From Circinella umbellata (taxonomy: Eukaryota; Mucoromycota; Mucoromycetes; Mucorales; Lichtheimiaceae): a stretch of 64,000 nt of DNA. The notes under the pieces were generated by a model. It was not told the DNA's origin and did not search any database. It worked only from the letters and a program-made list of their open reading frames with translations. A program made the position numbers and the translations under genes. The stretch covers positions 919,464 through 983,463 of the forward strand of contig JAIWNF010000008.1 in the NCBI GenBank assembly GCA_025093555.1, read 5' to 3'. The first letter of the stretch is position 1, and the number at the start of each line of letters is the position of its first letter. This document shows positions 12,165 to 23,728 of this stretch, piece after piece.

Positions 12165-12751
12165 TACATCCTTGTTTCCGCTATTACTTTTTTTTTTTCG
12201 AAGTTGGCACAATCACTGTTTGCTGCCCTGTTTTCATTTTAAGGCTACCTCTTTTTTATTTTTTTGACGGTTGTCGTAGCCTAAAAACAATGTCATTATC
12301 ATTTCCTTTTTTGAATCGTGTCACACTACGCATTATAATTATGAGTCAACTTCCTGTTGCCATTCCAGTAACCATCACAGACAGTATATACTTTACTTCA
12401 ATGACTCACATTTTATACCTCTGCTTGTAATTACATGTCATCCACATTATATACGTTATTATCATTATTAGAAAACATATAAATAGTCCTTACTCATAAA
12501 ATAATAAACCGGTATCTTTTTGAATTATATTTGTTATTCTTTATTATCATTTGTTATATTCTATTACTATTGGCTAAGGTATTGATCCGCCCAATTTATT
12601 ACGACACGGTTCGTCACCAATAAACTTCAAGCATCGTCAAAAAGAAAAAAAAATCGAATGCGACATACTACTATTTTTTTTAAACAAACATGGCCATTTT
12701 TTTGGCTTGCGTACCTGGCACGCACTGTCGTATTTGATGGCACTTTTTACA

Positions 12752-14379
12752 TATTACTTAGTGTTTGTTAGTCACAATAAATTAAAAATAATGGAATCAT
12801 AGTAACGATATCTTTGTTTACGTTGAAATAATTAATTTGCTACACTCTAGTAATAAAAGAGTTTGTCCAAATAAGTAAAAAAATTTCTGAAGTCAAAATG
12901 AGTTTGTCCAAATTAAAAATGATTCTGTCCAAAAAAAAAGTAAGAATACTGTAGTAATGCCTTTTATTTTACAGGATCAGTTCTAACATATTTTTGTTTG
13001 AGACAGATAAAAAAAAAACTCATAAGAAAATTCAGGAAAAGGATTATTTATAGGAAAGAGGAATAATGAAACGAAAATATATTAATATGGTGGAGTATAT
13101 AGAATGTGGCGAAAGTAAAGGAATGATCACAGGCTTGCCTAGTGCGGGTTGTTGGGAATAGAGTCTTTTGGATGGTTCAGGAGCATTGTACCTGTCTGAT
13201 TTTTCTGCTCGATGGTTTTCAATTGTAGTGGTGCTATAACCAATTTTCATGTGAACATTAACGAGAAACTATAGGATACATACTTATTAAAAATATTCTT
13301 TGTAATTAATTTTACAGTCTACAAGATAAACCAGCCTACTAAAATAAATTATATGAAATCATATTAGATTTCTTTACAGCTCAACATTACTTACGAGCTT
13401 GTTCAGATATCCACAAAAAGTTTGACATAGCCTTAAATTATTTAATTTAAATAGATTTCTTTAATGCAATATTTTTTTTCTTGTCTCGTCATAAAATGAC
13501 AAACAGTCTTACTTTTACGAACTTTTCATTACCACACCTGGCAGTTGTGTAATTTTTCTTCTGGTAGGCCTATTGTTGCTGTCATTCCATAAGTTTAAAG
13601 CTGTCATTTTTCTTTTTAGAAAAAAAAAAAAGAACCAAGATTTAAGATGTTTGCTGATGAGTTAATAAACATTGTATATATGCTTTGCTAAATAATAAAT
13701 AAAATAATGTCTCTTTGATCTTTAAAAGAAAAAGATATTTATAATCTACGTATACATATCCTAAGAGCCCGTACTTTGTATGACATATTTTTTTTTTTGT
13801 TATTATATTCAAGTAAAAGTATATTAATTATGAGAATTTATGCATAACATAAATTACGTAGCAGAGTTAAAATAGTATAGCATTGTTGCATTGATACAAA
13901 CAAAACGAATAATCTTTTTTTTCTACCATTTTGTTTTTCATAAAAAATAAAGATGAAGGGTATGTCTGTAGTACAGCACATCATCCATATAGTATCATTT
14001 TATAACCTTAGGCAACATCTCATTTCCCCACCCTCACCCATCCTCTAATATAAAAATAGTATTTGAGAATAAACCCATCTTGTTTTGTTAATGCATTTTA
14101 TTTCATTTTAACTGGTTGATAACTAAAAAATGATTATGATTCGTCGATACAAGACCAATAACAAAGTTCGAAAAACCACATTTTCTTACTTTTGCTTTGT
14201 TTGAAAACTTAATCCTTTTTTTTTTTTTTTTTCGTTATATCAACACCTAAACCTATCTATTAAAAGAAAAGATATTATAACATTACCTCCATCAATCACG
14301 ATTCTTTTTTTATAAAATAAGATTTAATATCAAACAAAACAATTATATATATATATATATATAAGAAAGAAACAAAACC
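12752..14379. other. Intergenic stretch between the TIR element and the GID gene
   Basis: No gene supported. A small cluster of GTTTGTCCAAAT / TCTGTCCAAA repeats at about 12858-12935 could be the end of a short DNA element but has no partner found here. A 68-codon minus-strand ORF (13044-13250) has no recognisable motif. The last 300 bases are T- and TA-rich and should hold the promoter of the next gene. Confidence 0.5.
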
Positions 14380-16851
14380 ATGTCTTCACCTTCTTATACA
14401 ACTTTATTTGACTTTGCACCAAGACATGATGGTAGTCTTCGAACTCGTTCTCATGCTTCAGCTATTTTAGCCTTTCGACAACATCACAGAGCAGCAGCAG
14501 CTGCAGCAGGCTTGTCTCCTTCTCCTAATCGTCCTACTTCTTCTTCTTCATGTTCAACTATTCCACGAAAACGTCGAACTATTAAAGATGAAATTACTGC
14601 TTTTGTTGAACGTCATTCACATGGTCCACCACAATACCCGGCTTACTTAAAAAATACAGTTTATGCATTTATGGTACAAGAACAATATACCCTTTATTGT
14701 ACAAAACAATTGTCAACAGATACTCCAATTCCTCAAGATTCTTTAACAGCCAGTTTAATTTCTCATGACTTGCGTTTACCTACGACTTGGAATCCGGACG
14801 ATAAAGGTGAATTTGTTGATATGAGTGATGATTCTTTAGAACTTACTTATCAAGGTAAAAATATTAAAATTTATTAGGGGGGGGGAGGGAACACTTTGAC
14901 TGGACTGAATTCAATAATAATAATAATACTATATATACTATATATATATTAGGTGCAGGAAAAGAAGATGCAGATATATCAGCAGTACGAGCCAATTATC
15001 CATTTCGTCCTCAATGTGGAATATTTTATTATGAAGTAGAAATTATATCAAAAGGATTAGATGGTCATATTGGTATCGGCTTTTGTTGGGCTTCTAATAG
15101 TTTAGATCGATTGCCTGGATGGGAAGAACATTCATGGGGATACCATGGAGATGATGGTCATCTATTTTCTGGCCCGGGAACAAGTAAACCCTATGGTCCC
15201 AAATTTGGTACAGGAGATATTATTGGATGTGGTTTTGATTTTCGTACCATGTCTTCATTTTATACAAAAAATGGTGTTTATTTGGGAATCGCTTTTGAAA
15301 ATGTGACTGGAAGATCTATTTTCCCTTTTGTTGGTTTCAAGACACCTGGTGAAAGATTACGTGCTAATTTTGGTCAATACGATTTTAAATTTGATATCGC
15401 TCAATATTACAAGGATGAAAAAAGACATACTTTGAATAAAGTATTATTACATTGTCATCAACCTAATCAAAATCGACCTAGTCAAAATAATGATAGTAAT
15501 ATGAATTCTAAGAAGAAGAGAAAAGATACGAGTCGTCAACAACAACAGCGAAAGCAACAAAATATTAGTAGTAATAACAACAGCAACAACAATAATAATA
15601 ATATCAGCAGTAGTAGCAGCAGTAGTAGTAGTAATAGTAGTCATTATAGGAGTTCACAGCGATATCATCAACAAAAACAATTACAAGATCAAGTAGTATT
15701 GGATTATTTATTACATCATGGATATGCACAATCAGCAACTGTCTTAAGTCGATTAATAAATAATGGAGATAAAAATGAACAACAAAATAATGAAGCACAA
15801 GCTAGATCTGGTAAAAAGAGCTATTATTATTCAATGTAAAAACATTTAAAAGGGGGATTGTAGATGATATTTCTTTTTCCACTGACCTTATCCCCCCCTA
15901 CATTGTTATATATATATATGTATATACTATCTTTTCTACAGATATACGAAAGGCAATTATACGAGGAGATATAGAAGAAGCTATTAATTTATGTAATCAA
16001 AAATATCCAGATGTACTTGAAAAAAATTCCAATTTATTATTTCGATTACGATGTCGAAGGTTTATTGATATGGTATATAAGGCACAACAAAAAGATAAAG
16101 TAACATCAACAACTGATGATCCAATGGAAGTGGATGGTAGTCAGAATAACAGTGTACCAGTACGACAACATGCAGGCACAAAACGAAGACGACGAAGTAA
16201 TAGTACCAGTAGTAACAATAGTATCACTGTATCTGATCAAGATAATAATGATGAACAACAACAACATCTAGATAATGATATTGATATTGATGATGATTAT
16301 GGTGAATTTGAAAATGATGCATTTAAGGAGATTATGATATATGGACAGCAATTACAACAAGAATATGGTAACTTAGTTGAACAACAACCTGAAATGAAAC
16401 GAGAACTTATGGTAAATATAGAATGAAAGTAAGACTACATTTTTACATAAGATCAAATACTAAATAATAATAATAATAATAAAAAAAAAGGTGACATTTT
16501 CAGTATTAGCATATATCAATTTAAATGATTGTGCAATATCTTATCTATTCGACCCATCTCAATTAGAGAATTTAGCATCTGATTTGAATAAGGCTATTCT
16601 TGGTAAGTTTTTATCTATTTCTTTTGTTGAAGTTGTAATATCTGTGTTACAATGAGGGGTTTTTGACAAAATCCTTTCCTTTTTTTTTTTCACTTCAAGT
16701 CAATCAAAATCGTCATTCAACACCTTCTTTGGAACGTTTATATCGACAAACATCATCTGTAGTAAATGAATTAGTATTAAATGGAAATAGTCAAGCTGCT
16801 ATGTTAAAACCAGATCAAGATTGTATGTCATCTCCATCATCATCTTTGTAG
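14380..16851 (+). CDS. VID30: RanBPM/Vid30-type subunit of the GID/CTLH ubiquitin ligase (SPRY-LisH-CTLH-CRA)
   Basis: Five exons join(14380..14854,14953..15810,15942..16411,16491..16602,16700..16851) give 688 aa. Order of domains: a Ser-rich N-terminus with polyAla; a SPRY domain at about residues 140-310 (CGIFYYEVEI, HIGIGFCW, YGPKFGTGDIIGCGFDF, SIFPFVGF); a low-complexity Asn/Ser/Gln linker; LisH at about 404-440 (VVLDYLLHHGYAQSATVL); CTLH at about 446-495 (IRKAIIRGDIEEAINLCNQK); an acidic polyQ insert; and CRA at about 570-680 (FSVLAYINLNDCAISYLFDP). This is the architecture of RANBP9/10 and yeast Gid1/Vid30. In yeast that complex marks gluconeogenic enzymes such as fructose-1,6-bisphosphatase for degradation; the same target range here is inference. 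The sequence seen antisense to the Asn/Ser repeats is not a gene. Confidence 0.93.
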
Positions 16852-17048
16852 ATTTTTTATTGTTCCTTTTTTTTTTCCCTTCCCGCTCTTTTGCTTTTGT
16901 AACCTTTTTAGCTGCGCATATTAGAAGAAGAAAAAAAAAACAGTTTTGTTATTTTTTTTTTCTTTCAGTTACCTTATATTCCCTTTTTCTTCCCACCGCC
17001 TCCTCCCTCCCACCACCACCAATTTTTTTTTCTTACAAATAAAGAGAA

Positions 17049-20000
17049 ATGTCTTCGACAATAACAAGTTCATTATTAAATCTTCAATCCCACCTTCATT
17101 GTGACATTTGGTAAAAATAAATAAATAAATAAAATCTGTCAAAAAAAAAAAAAGATAATTGTATTTTTTTTTACTAGAGAAAAGAAAATGAAAAGCAACT
17201 CAATTATTATTTTATATTTTAGTCATAATTTACTTAATGAACCATATACTATAACTGAATGTGGACATTCATTTTGTCGGTAAATTATAAATTATTATTA
17301 TTTTGGAAAGGGTTCCTTTGATTTTCATTCCTTTAAAAACTAAAACATGGTATAAAGATGGTGTGTTTATGATAAAGTGGGTATAGAACGAAAATGTCCT
17401 ACGTGTCAAGAACCTGCTCTTGTAAAAAATCTTCGACCTGCACCCATCTATGATACGTTAGTTGCTTGTGTACGAAAGTTAGGTACTTTATTAGCGGGTA
17501 ATACACCCACGATCGATTCACAGGCTTTATTATTCAATTCAATCCCATCTACTTCTTTTACTGCTGGTGGAGAAAGTTCGACACGTCAAAAAAATCATCA
17601 AGAAGAATTATCTATCAACAATAACCAACATTCAATTGAATCATCCATGTTACGTTTAATGGCACGAATATCTAATAACGAATCAAGAACAAAATCCATA
17701 TTATCAGAAACGGGATCACAAAATGACGATGAAGGAAAGGGAAAGGAACCATGTGATCATCATTTAGCAACAGAATTAACATTGTCAAGATCACGAAAAC
17801 CCATGACAGAGAAAGATACAAATGTACATACACCAATACCATCTATTTCTTTGCATCAAAAGATGAAACGATCATCTGATGATTTGACAGCCGCAGCAAT
17901 GACCGATAAATTTTCAATAACAAATCAACCACAACCACAACCACATCATCATCATGTAGTGGAAGAAAAAGAAAAGGATTCACAAGATGAACCATCTATA
18001 GCAATGCAACTCACTCAACAACAGGATGAAATGACATCGCTATCAAGAAGTTTATCTGACGAAATAAGTTTACCATCATGGATGAATGAGATGCTTGATC
18101 GATCACCAACAGGATCCAATGACTACAATCATTTAATTTTCGATACCCCATTATTACAAGAAAATACATCTAACAAGAATGAAACACCCGAAAAAACACC
18201 AGAAATGTTAAGAGATTGGTTTCTATCCCGTACGAATTCAGATCAAAGTAGAATAACTAATAGTTCTCCGACGCGACATATATTATCTTCGACAACAACA
18301 ATGGATCTGGGACATCATAGTCCATCACACTCGAAAACTCAAGAACAAATAACATCATCGAATGATAGACACGAGCATCTAGATTCATGGACGGATAAGA
18401 AAAATAATTTAAATGAACAAGTATACCCACATCCTCATGACAATGAAAATCAAGTAGAACCATTAAAATACAATCCATCACTTGATCCCAATGTAAATAT
18501 TATAACACAACAACAACAAAAACAAAATGATACTTCATCACACAAGCGTTCATCTACTATTGAACAACTTGAAATTAGCAAACCATCCCAATCCAATAAC
18601 AACGATTCGAAGAGAGATAAAGACAGCAACGACACAGAAGCGCTTTTGGACGATCTGCTTCATGGCGCACTTCCTGATGACGAACAACCTTTATCAAAAC
18701 GTCGAAAAACTACACCACCATTACGAATACAACCTATGAATGAAAAGACTTCGGATCAATTATTATTTGAATGTTTGGATCAAGAAGATGGATTTCCAGA
18801 TGATGAATTACATTCATCAGCTAAGAAACGAGAAAAGGATTCAAACAAGGGGAAAAATAGAGCAACAACAACAACAACAAATGAAAATAATAAGAGTGAA
18901 CTTACTTCAGAAGATCTTTTTTCATTATTGGATAGTACTCTTCCTGATGATGAAATACCTATAGAGCGAACAAAGAAACAAAAACAACAGCAGAAAAAGC
19001 TAGATTCTGACACGTGTGAAATGAAAGATAAAGATAGAAAGCAGATACAAGAACATCAAGAAAAAAGTAAAAATGGTCTTATCGACACGACATCAGTTGT
19101 TGATGATAATATGATGTTGACCATGGAGTCTAATAATGTAAATGACGATAATAATGATAATGAGGAGGAGGATATGGTAATGACTTTCCCGATCGACGAT
19201 ACGACTACAAATAATAACAACAATGGAAATGAACATGATGACAGTGATAGTTATGATGACGATATGATTGAGACATTACCAGTGAATGTTATTGCTATAG
19301 AAACGAACAATAACCATGACGACGACGACGACGACGAAGATATGATAATGACATTACCAACCTCTAATGTTACTGCATGCAACAACAACAATGAGGATGA
19401 CAATGAAGATAGGGCTTCAACATTGGATAATTCAATTGAAATGTCAATTATTCATGATAATTCAACAACAACGAATGGACTGGATGTTTTTGATATTGAT
19501 ACATCTTTTCCGCATTGCAAACGACTCAAAAACATCCACCCGAGTGACACGCATTCCATATCATCATTATCAAGTGTAGAGTTATCTCCAATCATATCAG
19601 TAGCATCCATAAAAGAACAACAACAAAAAGAAACAGAACCTTGGGAATGTATGCACTGTTTCTTCAAAAATACTCAAAGTTTGGAAAAATGTACATTTTG
19701 TCGAAATTTACGAGATACAGAACCAGAACATACGGTACAACAAAGTATGGTGCCATCCACTCCGTTTATGGAGGATGAAACGTTGTCTTTAATGAATAAT
19801 AGTGTTATTCCTAGTTCACAACTTGAACAAGATCAATTGGCTGATACAGGAGGATCTTTACTTTATTATAAAGAAGAAGAAGAAGAAGAAGAAGAACACA
19901 TATCAAAGAAATCAATTCAAGTGATGTTTACGGGTATTGAAATAGTATGTTCACTCTTGTTAATTTTTTTAAATAGATTATTTTAATAAAGCAATTAAAA

Positions 20001-20835
20001 ACTGATATTTCATTCTTAGGAACAAGCAGAAATTTTATTTACACAATTAATGGATATTGGATTAACAATGCAAGTGAATAATACAGGTACAGATGATATA
20101 CCTCGTCATCTTGAAGAAGGTGTAACCCATATAATTACAAAAAGAAAAGAAAAGGATAAAAATTTATGTAAACGTACACTTAAATACCTGTGGGGTATTT
20201 TAGCAGGTGTTTGGATTGTGGATGTATCATGTAAGTAGTTATTATCCTAATAAGGGAATTTTATTATCTTGACTTAAATTTTATTGTATAATCATAGGGT
20301 TAGAGGATTGTATTCGTCAAAAACGATGGCTATCTGAAGAACATTATGAAATAGCTGGAGATATAACCACAGGATTTACTTTTGCACCTCGTAAAGGACG
20401 TTTAAAAAGAGTAAACCAAGTTCATAATATAAAATCGGTAAGAAAAAAAAAAAAAAGATGGTTTGGTCTGACAAAAAAACAAAAAAATAATTGACACATT
20501 TTTTCTCACACTCATAGAAACATGATAATTCGTGGTTGTTGTTTCACGGTATCGTATTTTATTTTTTTGATAAAAAACATCCTCAACGTGAAAATTTAGT
20601 TCGATTGTGTCTATTAGCAGGTGGTGATGTAAAACATAGAAGACCTAAAGGTGGATGGCGTGACAATGATGATATTGAACGATGTATAATTAATCCAAAT
20701 CATCCCATTATTATTGTTACGGATAAAAAACAATTGAAGAACAAAAAGAATGCAAACATATTAGAATCCTATCAAGTGAGAGATTCTAAATGGTTATTGA
20801 ATTGTATTAGTCGTAATGAACTATTGACTCAATAA
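17049..20835 (+). CDS. BRCA1-like protein: RING finger, RanBP2 zinc finger and tandem C-terminal BRCT
   Basis: Six exons join(17049..17110,17223..17279,17358..19944,20020..20230,20298..20437,20518..20835) give 1124 aa. The N-terminus is a C3HC4 RING with ligands C18, C21, C34, H36, C39, C42, C53, C56, assembled across three exons (ECGHSFCRWC, RKCPTCQEP). A long acidic, polyN/Q and Ser-rich disordered region follows, with repeated DDDE/PDDE stretches (LHGALPDDEQP, STLPDDEIP). A canonical RanBP2 zinc finger lies at about 802-821 (W802, C804, C807, N811, C818, C821). The C-terminus holds two BRCT repeats: about 896-1000 (VMFTGIEIEQAEILF, GVTHIITKR, WGILAGVWIVDVSWLEDCI) and about 1018-1122 (LLFHGIVFYF, LAGGDV, VRDSKWLLNCI). 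RING plus tandem BRCT is the plan of BRCA1/BARD1, acting in DNA double-strand break repair as an E3 ligase. Direct orthology, and a partner, are inference. Confidence 0.9.
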
Positions 20836-21035
20836 ATAAATAAATAAATATCCCATTCGGATAGAACGGGTTTAGATGCGGAACGTCATTTTTCTTATTA
20901 GAGGCATTTGAATTGATCATTAGTCAATTTTATACTGTGGGGAAAATAAAATAAAATATTAGTTGTTCTCTTTTTTTTAACATAACCTTTTTTTTTTCGC
21001 TTTAATAACATATATATTTACTTTGTTTGACACAT

Positions 21036-22174
21036 ATGGTGTGTGCTATGCAACATATTGAAAATAATGGCTGTACATTAGCCCCAGTCGATTCAGTCTT
21101 GGAAACTTTGGATCCATATAATTTCAAATATATTGAAGAAACTGTTTATAATTTAGCTGAGTCAGACGATTTATCGTTATCTAAACCAGTAAAAGAAGCA
21201 CTTCAAGTTATTGAGGAAGCATATAAAGAATTTGGGTAAACTATTATTATTCTTATTATTACTATGGACAAACATGATGGGAAGGGAAAAGGGATTCTAT
21301 GCTTATGGAAAAAAAGTTGTAGACTGGTAGAAAATTAAAAAAAGGGATGGTGGAGAAGTGACATTGTTATAAATCTAACTTTAATGGAAAATGCTGTTTC
21401 TATATTTTATTTTATTTTATATAAAGATTCGAAGCAACATCACTTTCTTTCAATGGTGGTAAAGATTGTACAGTATTACTTCATCTTGTTGTTGCCGTAT
21501 TAAGTCGTCTTGGTCAACCAACATCAACTATTCGTACAGTTTATGTTACTTGCTTAAACCCTTTTCCTCATGTGGATGAATTTGTACAAATATGTTCTAA
21601 AAGATATCGTTTAGATACTGTATCTATTCCTGGTCCTATGCGTGAAGCTTTGCAAAAATTTTTAGATTGTTCACATCCAAAACCAAAAGCTATTTTTGTT
21701 GGTATTCGTAGAAATGATCCTTATGCTGGTAAAGTGGTAGATTAAAAAAAAGTGTGTTGTTATTTGTATTTATTAATCTTTTGTTATATATATTTTATAT
21801 AGAAAAATTAACACATTTTGACATGACAGATAAGGGCTGGCCCCAGTTTATGCGTGTTCATCCAATTGTAGACTGGTCATATAAAAATATTTGGGATTTT
21901 TTACTTCAACTTCGGATACCTTATTGTTCTCTTTATGATGATGGGTAAAGTATTTTTTATATATGGATTAAAAAAAAGGGAGAGGTGGATTATTATTATT
22001 AGCATGTGATAACTAAAAAATAATAATAATAATAGATATACTTCTCTTGGTAGTATGAATAATACACATCCAAATCCAGATTTAGCTAGAAAAGAGGGTG
22101 GCTATTTTCCTGCTTATATGTTACAAAATGAATCTCATGAACGATGTGGTCGATCAACTAATAGATCTGTATAA
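21036..22174 (+). CDS. FAD1: FAD synthase (FMN adenylyltransferase), PAPS-reductase fold
   Basis: Four exons join(21036..21235,21427..21728,21803..21944,22036..22174) give 260 aa. The ATG at 21036 (MVCAMQH) is used; the frame is open slightly upstream but only from a TTG. Key motifs: the ATP-binding loop LSFNGGKDCTVLLHL, VGIRRNDPYAEKL, WPQFMRVHPIVDWSY, and the C-terminal [20 protein letters not shown] with HPNP. These are the FAD1 signature order. The enzyme adenylates FMN with ATP to make FAD. Length is near the yeast enzyme, without a fused molybdopterin-binding domain as in animals. The 3' end faces the adenine phosphoribosyltransferase gene. Confidence 0.94.
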
Positions 22175-22633
22175 TTATATATATATATATATTTAACTAT
22201 CTCTCTCCACCCCTTTTAAAAACACCATCACTACCAATCATCACTTGATACTATAGTACATAGATATACCACTCTTTTTTTTTTCTTGTTAAAATTCTTC
22301 TTTTTCTTTATGATACATTACAATTCATTTTTCTTTTTTATCTGTACTTATCTTTTTAATTTTATTTGCTGAATAACATTAATAATAACACTAATAATAG
22401 TAATAATAATAATAATAATAGTAGAAAAGAATAACAGCAAAAATAATGGATGATAACGTTTATTAATGTAATAATATATGTAAAAAAGAGAGAAAGAGGT
22501 GATTGTATATACGTATGCGTTGATAATAACATCAAGTTAAATCGATAATATATAAATATATATATATACATTTTTTTTAATACAAAATAAAATCATAAGG
22601 GATAAGAGGAGAAGGGAAAAATGATTTTAAAAT
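22175..22633. other. Tail-to-tail intergenic stretch
   Basis: AT-rich DNA between FAD1 and APT1 with (TA)n and TAA-repeat tracts (about 22390-22424). No coding signal seen on either strand. Confidence 0.6.
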
Positions 22634-23349
22634 TTACAATTGAATAAGAGAATAAGTTGGAGCATCCAACTTTTGAGAACCATTCAAAAATCCTAATTCC
22701 ATAACAAAAACATATTCAACAGTAGTGGCACCACATTTCTTAACTAATTCACCAGCAGCACCAGCAGATCCACCAGTAGCAATTAAATCATCAATGATAA
22801 TAACACGAGAATTGGGTTTGACGGCATCCTTTTGCATTTCGAATACATCTTTACCATATTCTTTTTCATAGATAGCACTTGCACATTCACCAGGAAGTTT
22901 GCCTTGTTTACGAACAGGAACAAAAGCAGCACCTAATCTTAAAGCAACTAATGGACCTAACAAGAAACCACGAGCATCCAAACCTTATTTTTTTTATATA
23001 CAAGATAGATTAATATTTGTTTTCCTATATCAATATTCCCTCCCCCACCCTCTATTTTTTGTTAAAAGATATTTACCAACAATAACGTCAATTTTTTCTT
23101 CATAGGTCGAGTTAATGTGATGAACAATGTTACCAATCAATGCTTCAACAGCAGTGGGATCTTGAAAGATGGGGAAAAGATCTTTAAAGACAATACCCTA
23201 TAATATAGATAGATAGATAAGATATGAAAATGAGTAAATAATAATAAAAGTAAATTGTCAAATGAACAGTAAATATATATTACCTTTTGAGGGAAATCGG
23301 GATGAGTACCGAGAAGATTCTTAAGACGTTCGATATCGTGGTTAGGCAT
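22634..23349 (-). CDS. APT1: Adenine phosphoribosyltransferase
   Basis: Three exons, complement join(22634..22983,23077..23197,23284..23349), give 178 aa, the usual length of the family. The PRPP-binding loop is VIIIDDLIATGGSA, preceded by LDARGFLLGPLVALRLGAAF, FVPVRKQGKLPG and YEKEYGKD, all hallmarks of type I adenine phosphoribosyltransferase. The enzyme salvages adenine with PRPP to AMP in the cytosol. The N-terminal exon reads MPNHDIERLKNLLGTHPDFP, continuing into GIVFKDLFPIFQDP. It is head to head with the F-box gene across about 380 bp. Confidence 0.95.
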
Positions 23350-23728
23350 GGTGATAAGGTTTTATGATGAATAGAAAAAAAAAAAGAGTATTTTTTTTCT
23401 CAGGGGAAGTGAGTTACATTATTATATCCCGATTAGAAAAAAAAAATGATGCGATAAGATTTAAAACTAGTGGCTTAGGTTACTCAAACATGTGTCTTTA
23501 AAAGTTTAATACACCTTATTAAAAAAAAATGAAAAGATAAGAAACACACCCATTAAAAATACTATCTATATTCTTTTTGTTTTTTTTTTGTTGTTGGAAT
23601 AATATCATTCAATCTTTTTTAAATAAAAGCTAATTTTTTTACAGTAACAGGATGGATAGCAAGTTCAGGGCCGGTAAAACCATATTTTACAGCATTTAAA
23701 TTCCATTCTCCTCCTTTACCCCGCAAAC
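23350..23728. other. Divergent promoter region between APT1 and the F-box gene
   Basis: About 380 bp separate the two start codons. The stretch has T- and A-runs but no clear TATA box or known operator that I can name. Confidence 0.5.

Larger units (their letters stand above)
9778..12751 (+). mobile_element. 2.97-kb DNA transposon with 54-bp terminal inverted repeats, unknown family
   Basis: The left end (9778-9831) and right end (12698-12751) are inverted copies of 54 bp starting TGTAAAAAGTGCCATCAAAT, differing at only two positions. Both ends are flanked by TA, so a TA target duplication is possible. The symmetry also continues outward (AATATGTAAA / TTTACATATT), so the exact end is uncertain. 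The left end has three direct copies of GTGCGTACCAG (9804-9814, 9840-9850, 9856-9866), a typical layout for transposase binding sites. Inside lies a broken gene on the plus strand (see next entry). I do not recognise the superfamily. Confidence 0.82.

Noticed and set aside
13044..13250. 68-codon minus-strand frame
   Set aside because: No recognisable motif, no neighbouring exon with splice continuity; insufficient support for a gene.
15447..15798. Antisense Thr/Ile- and Tyr/Cys-rich frames
   Set aside because: They are shadows of the Asn/Ser repeats in the Vid30-type gene.
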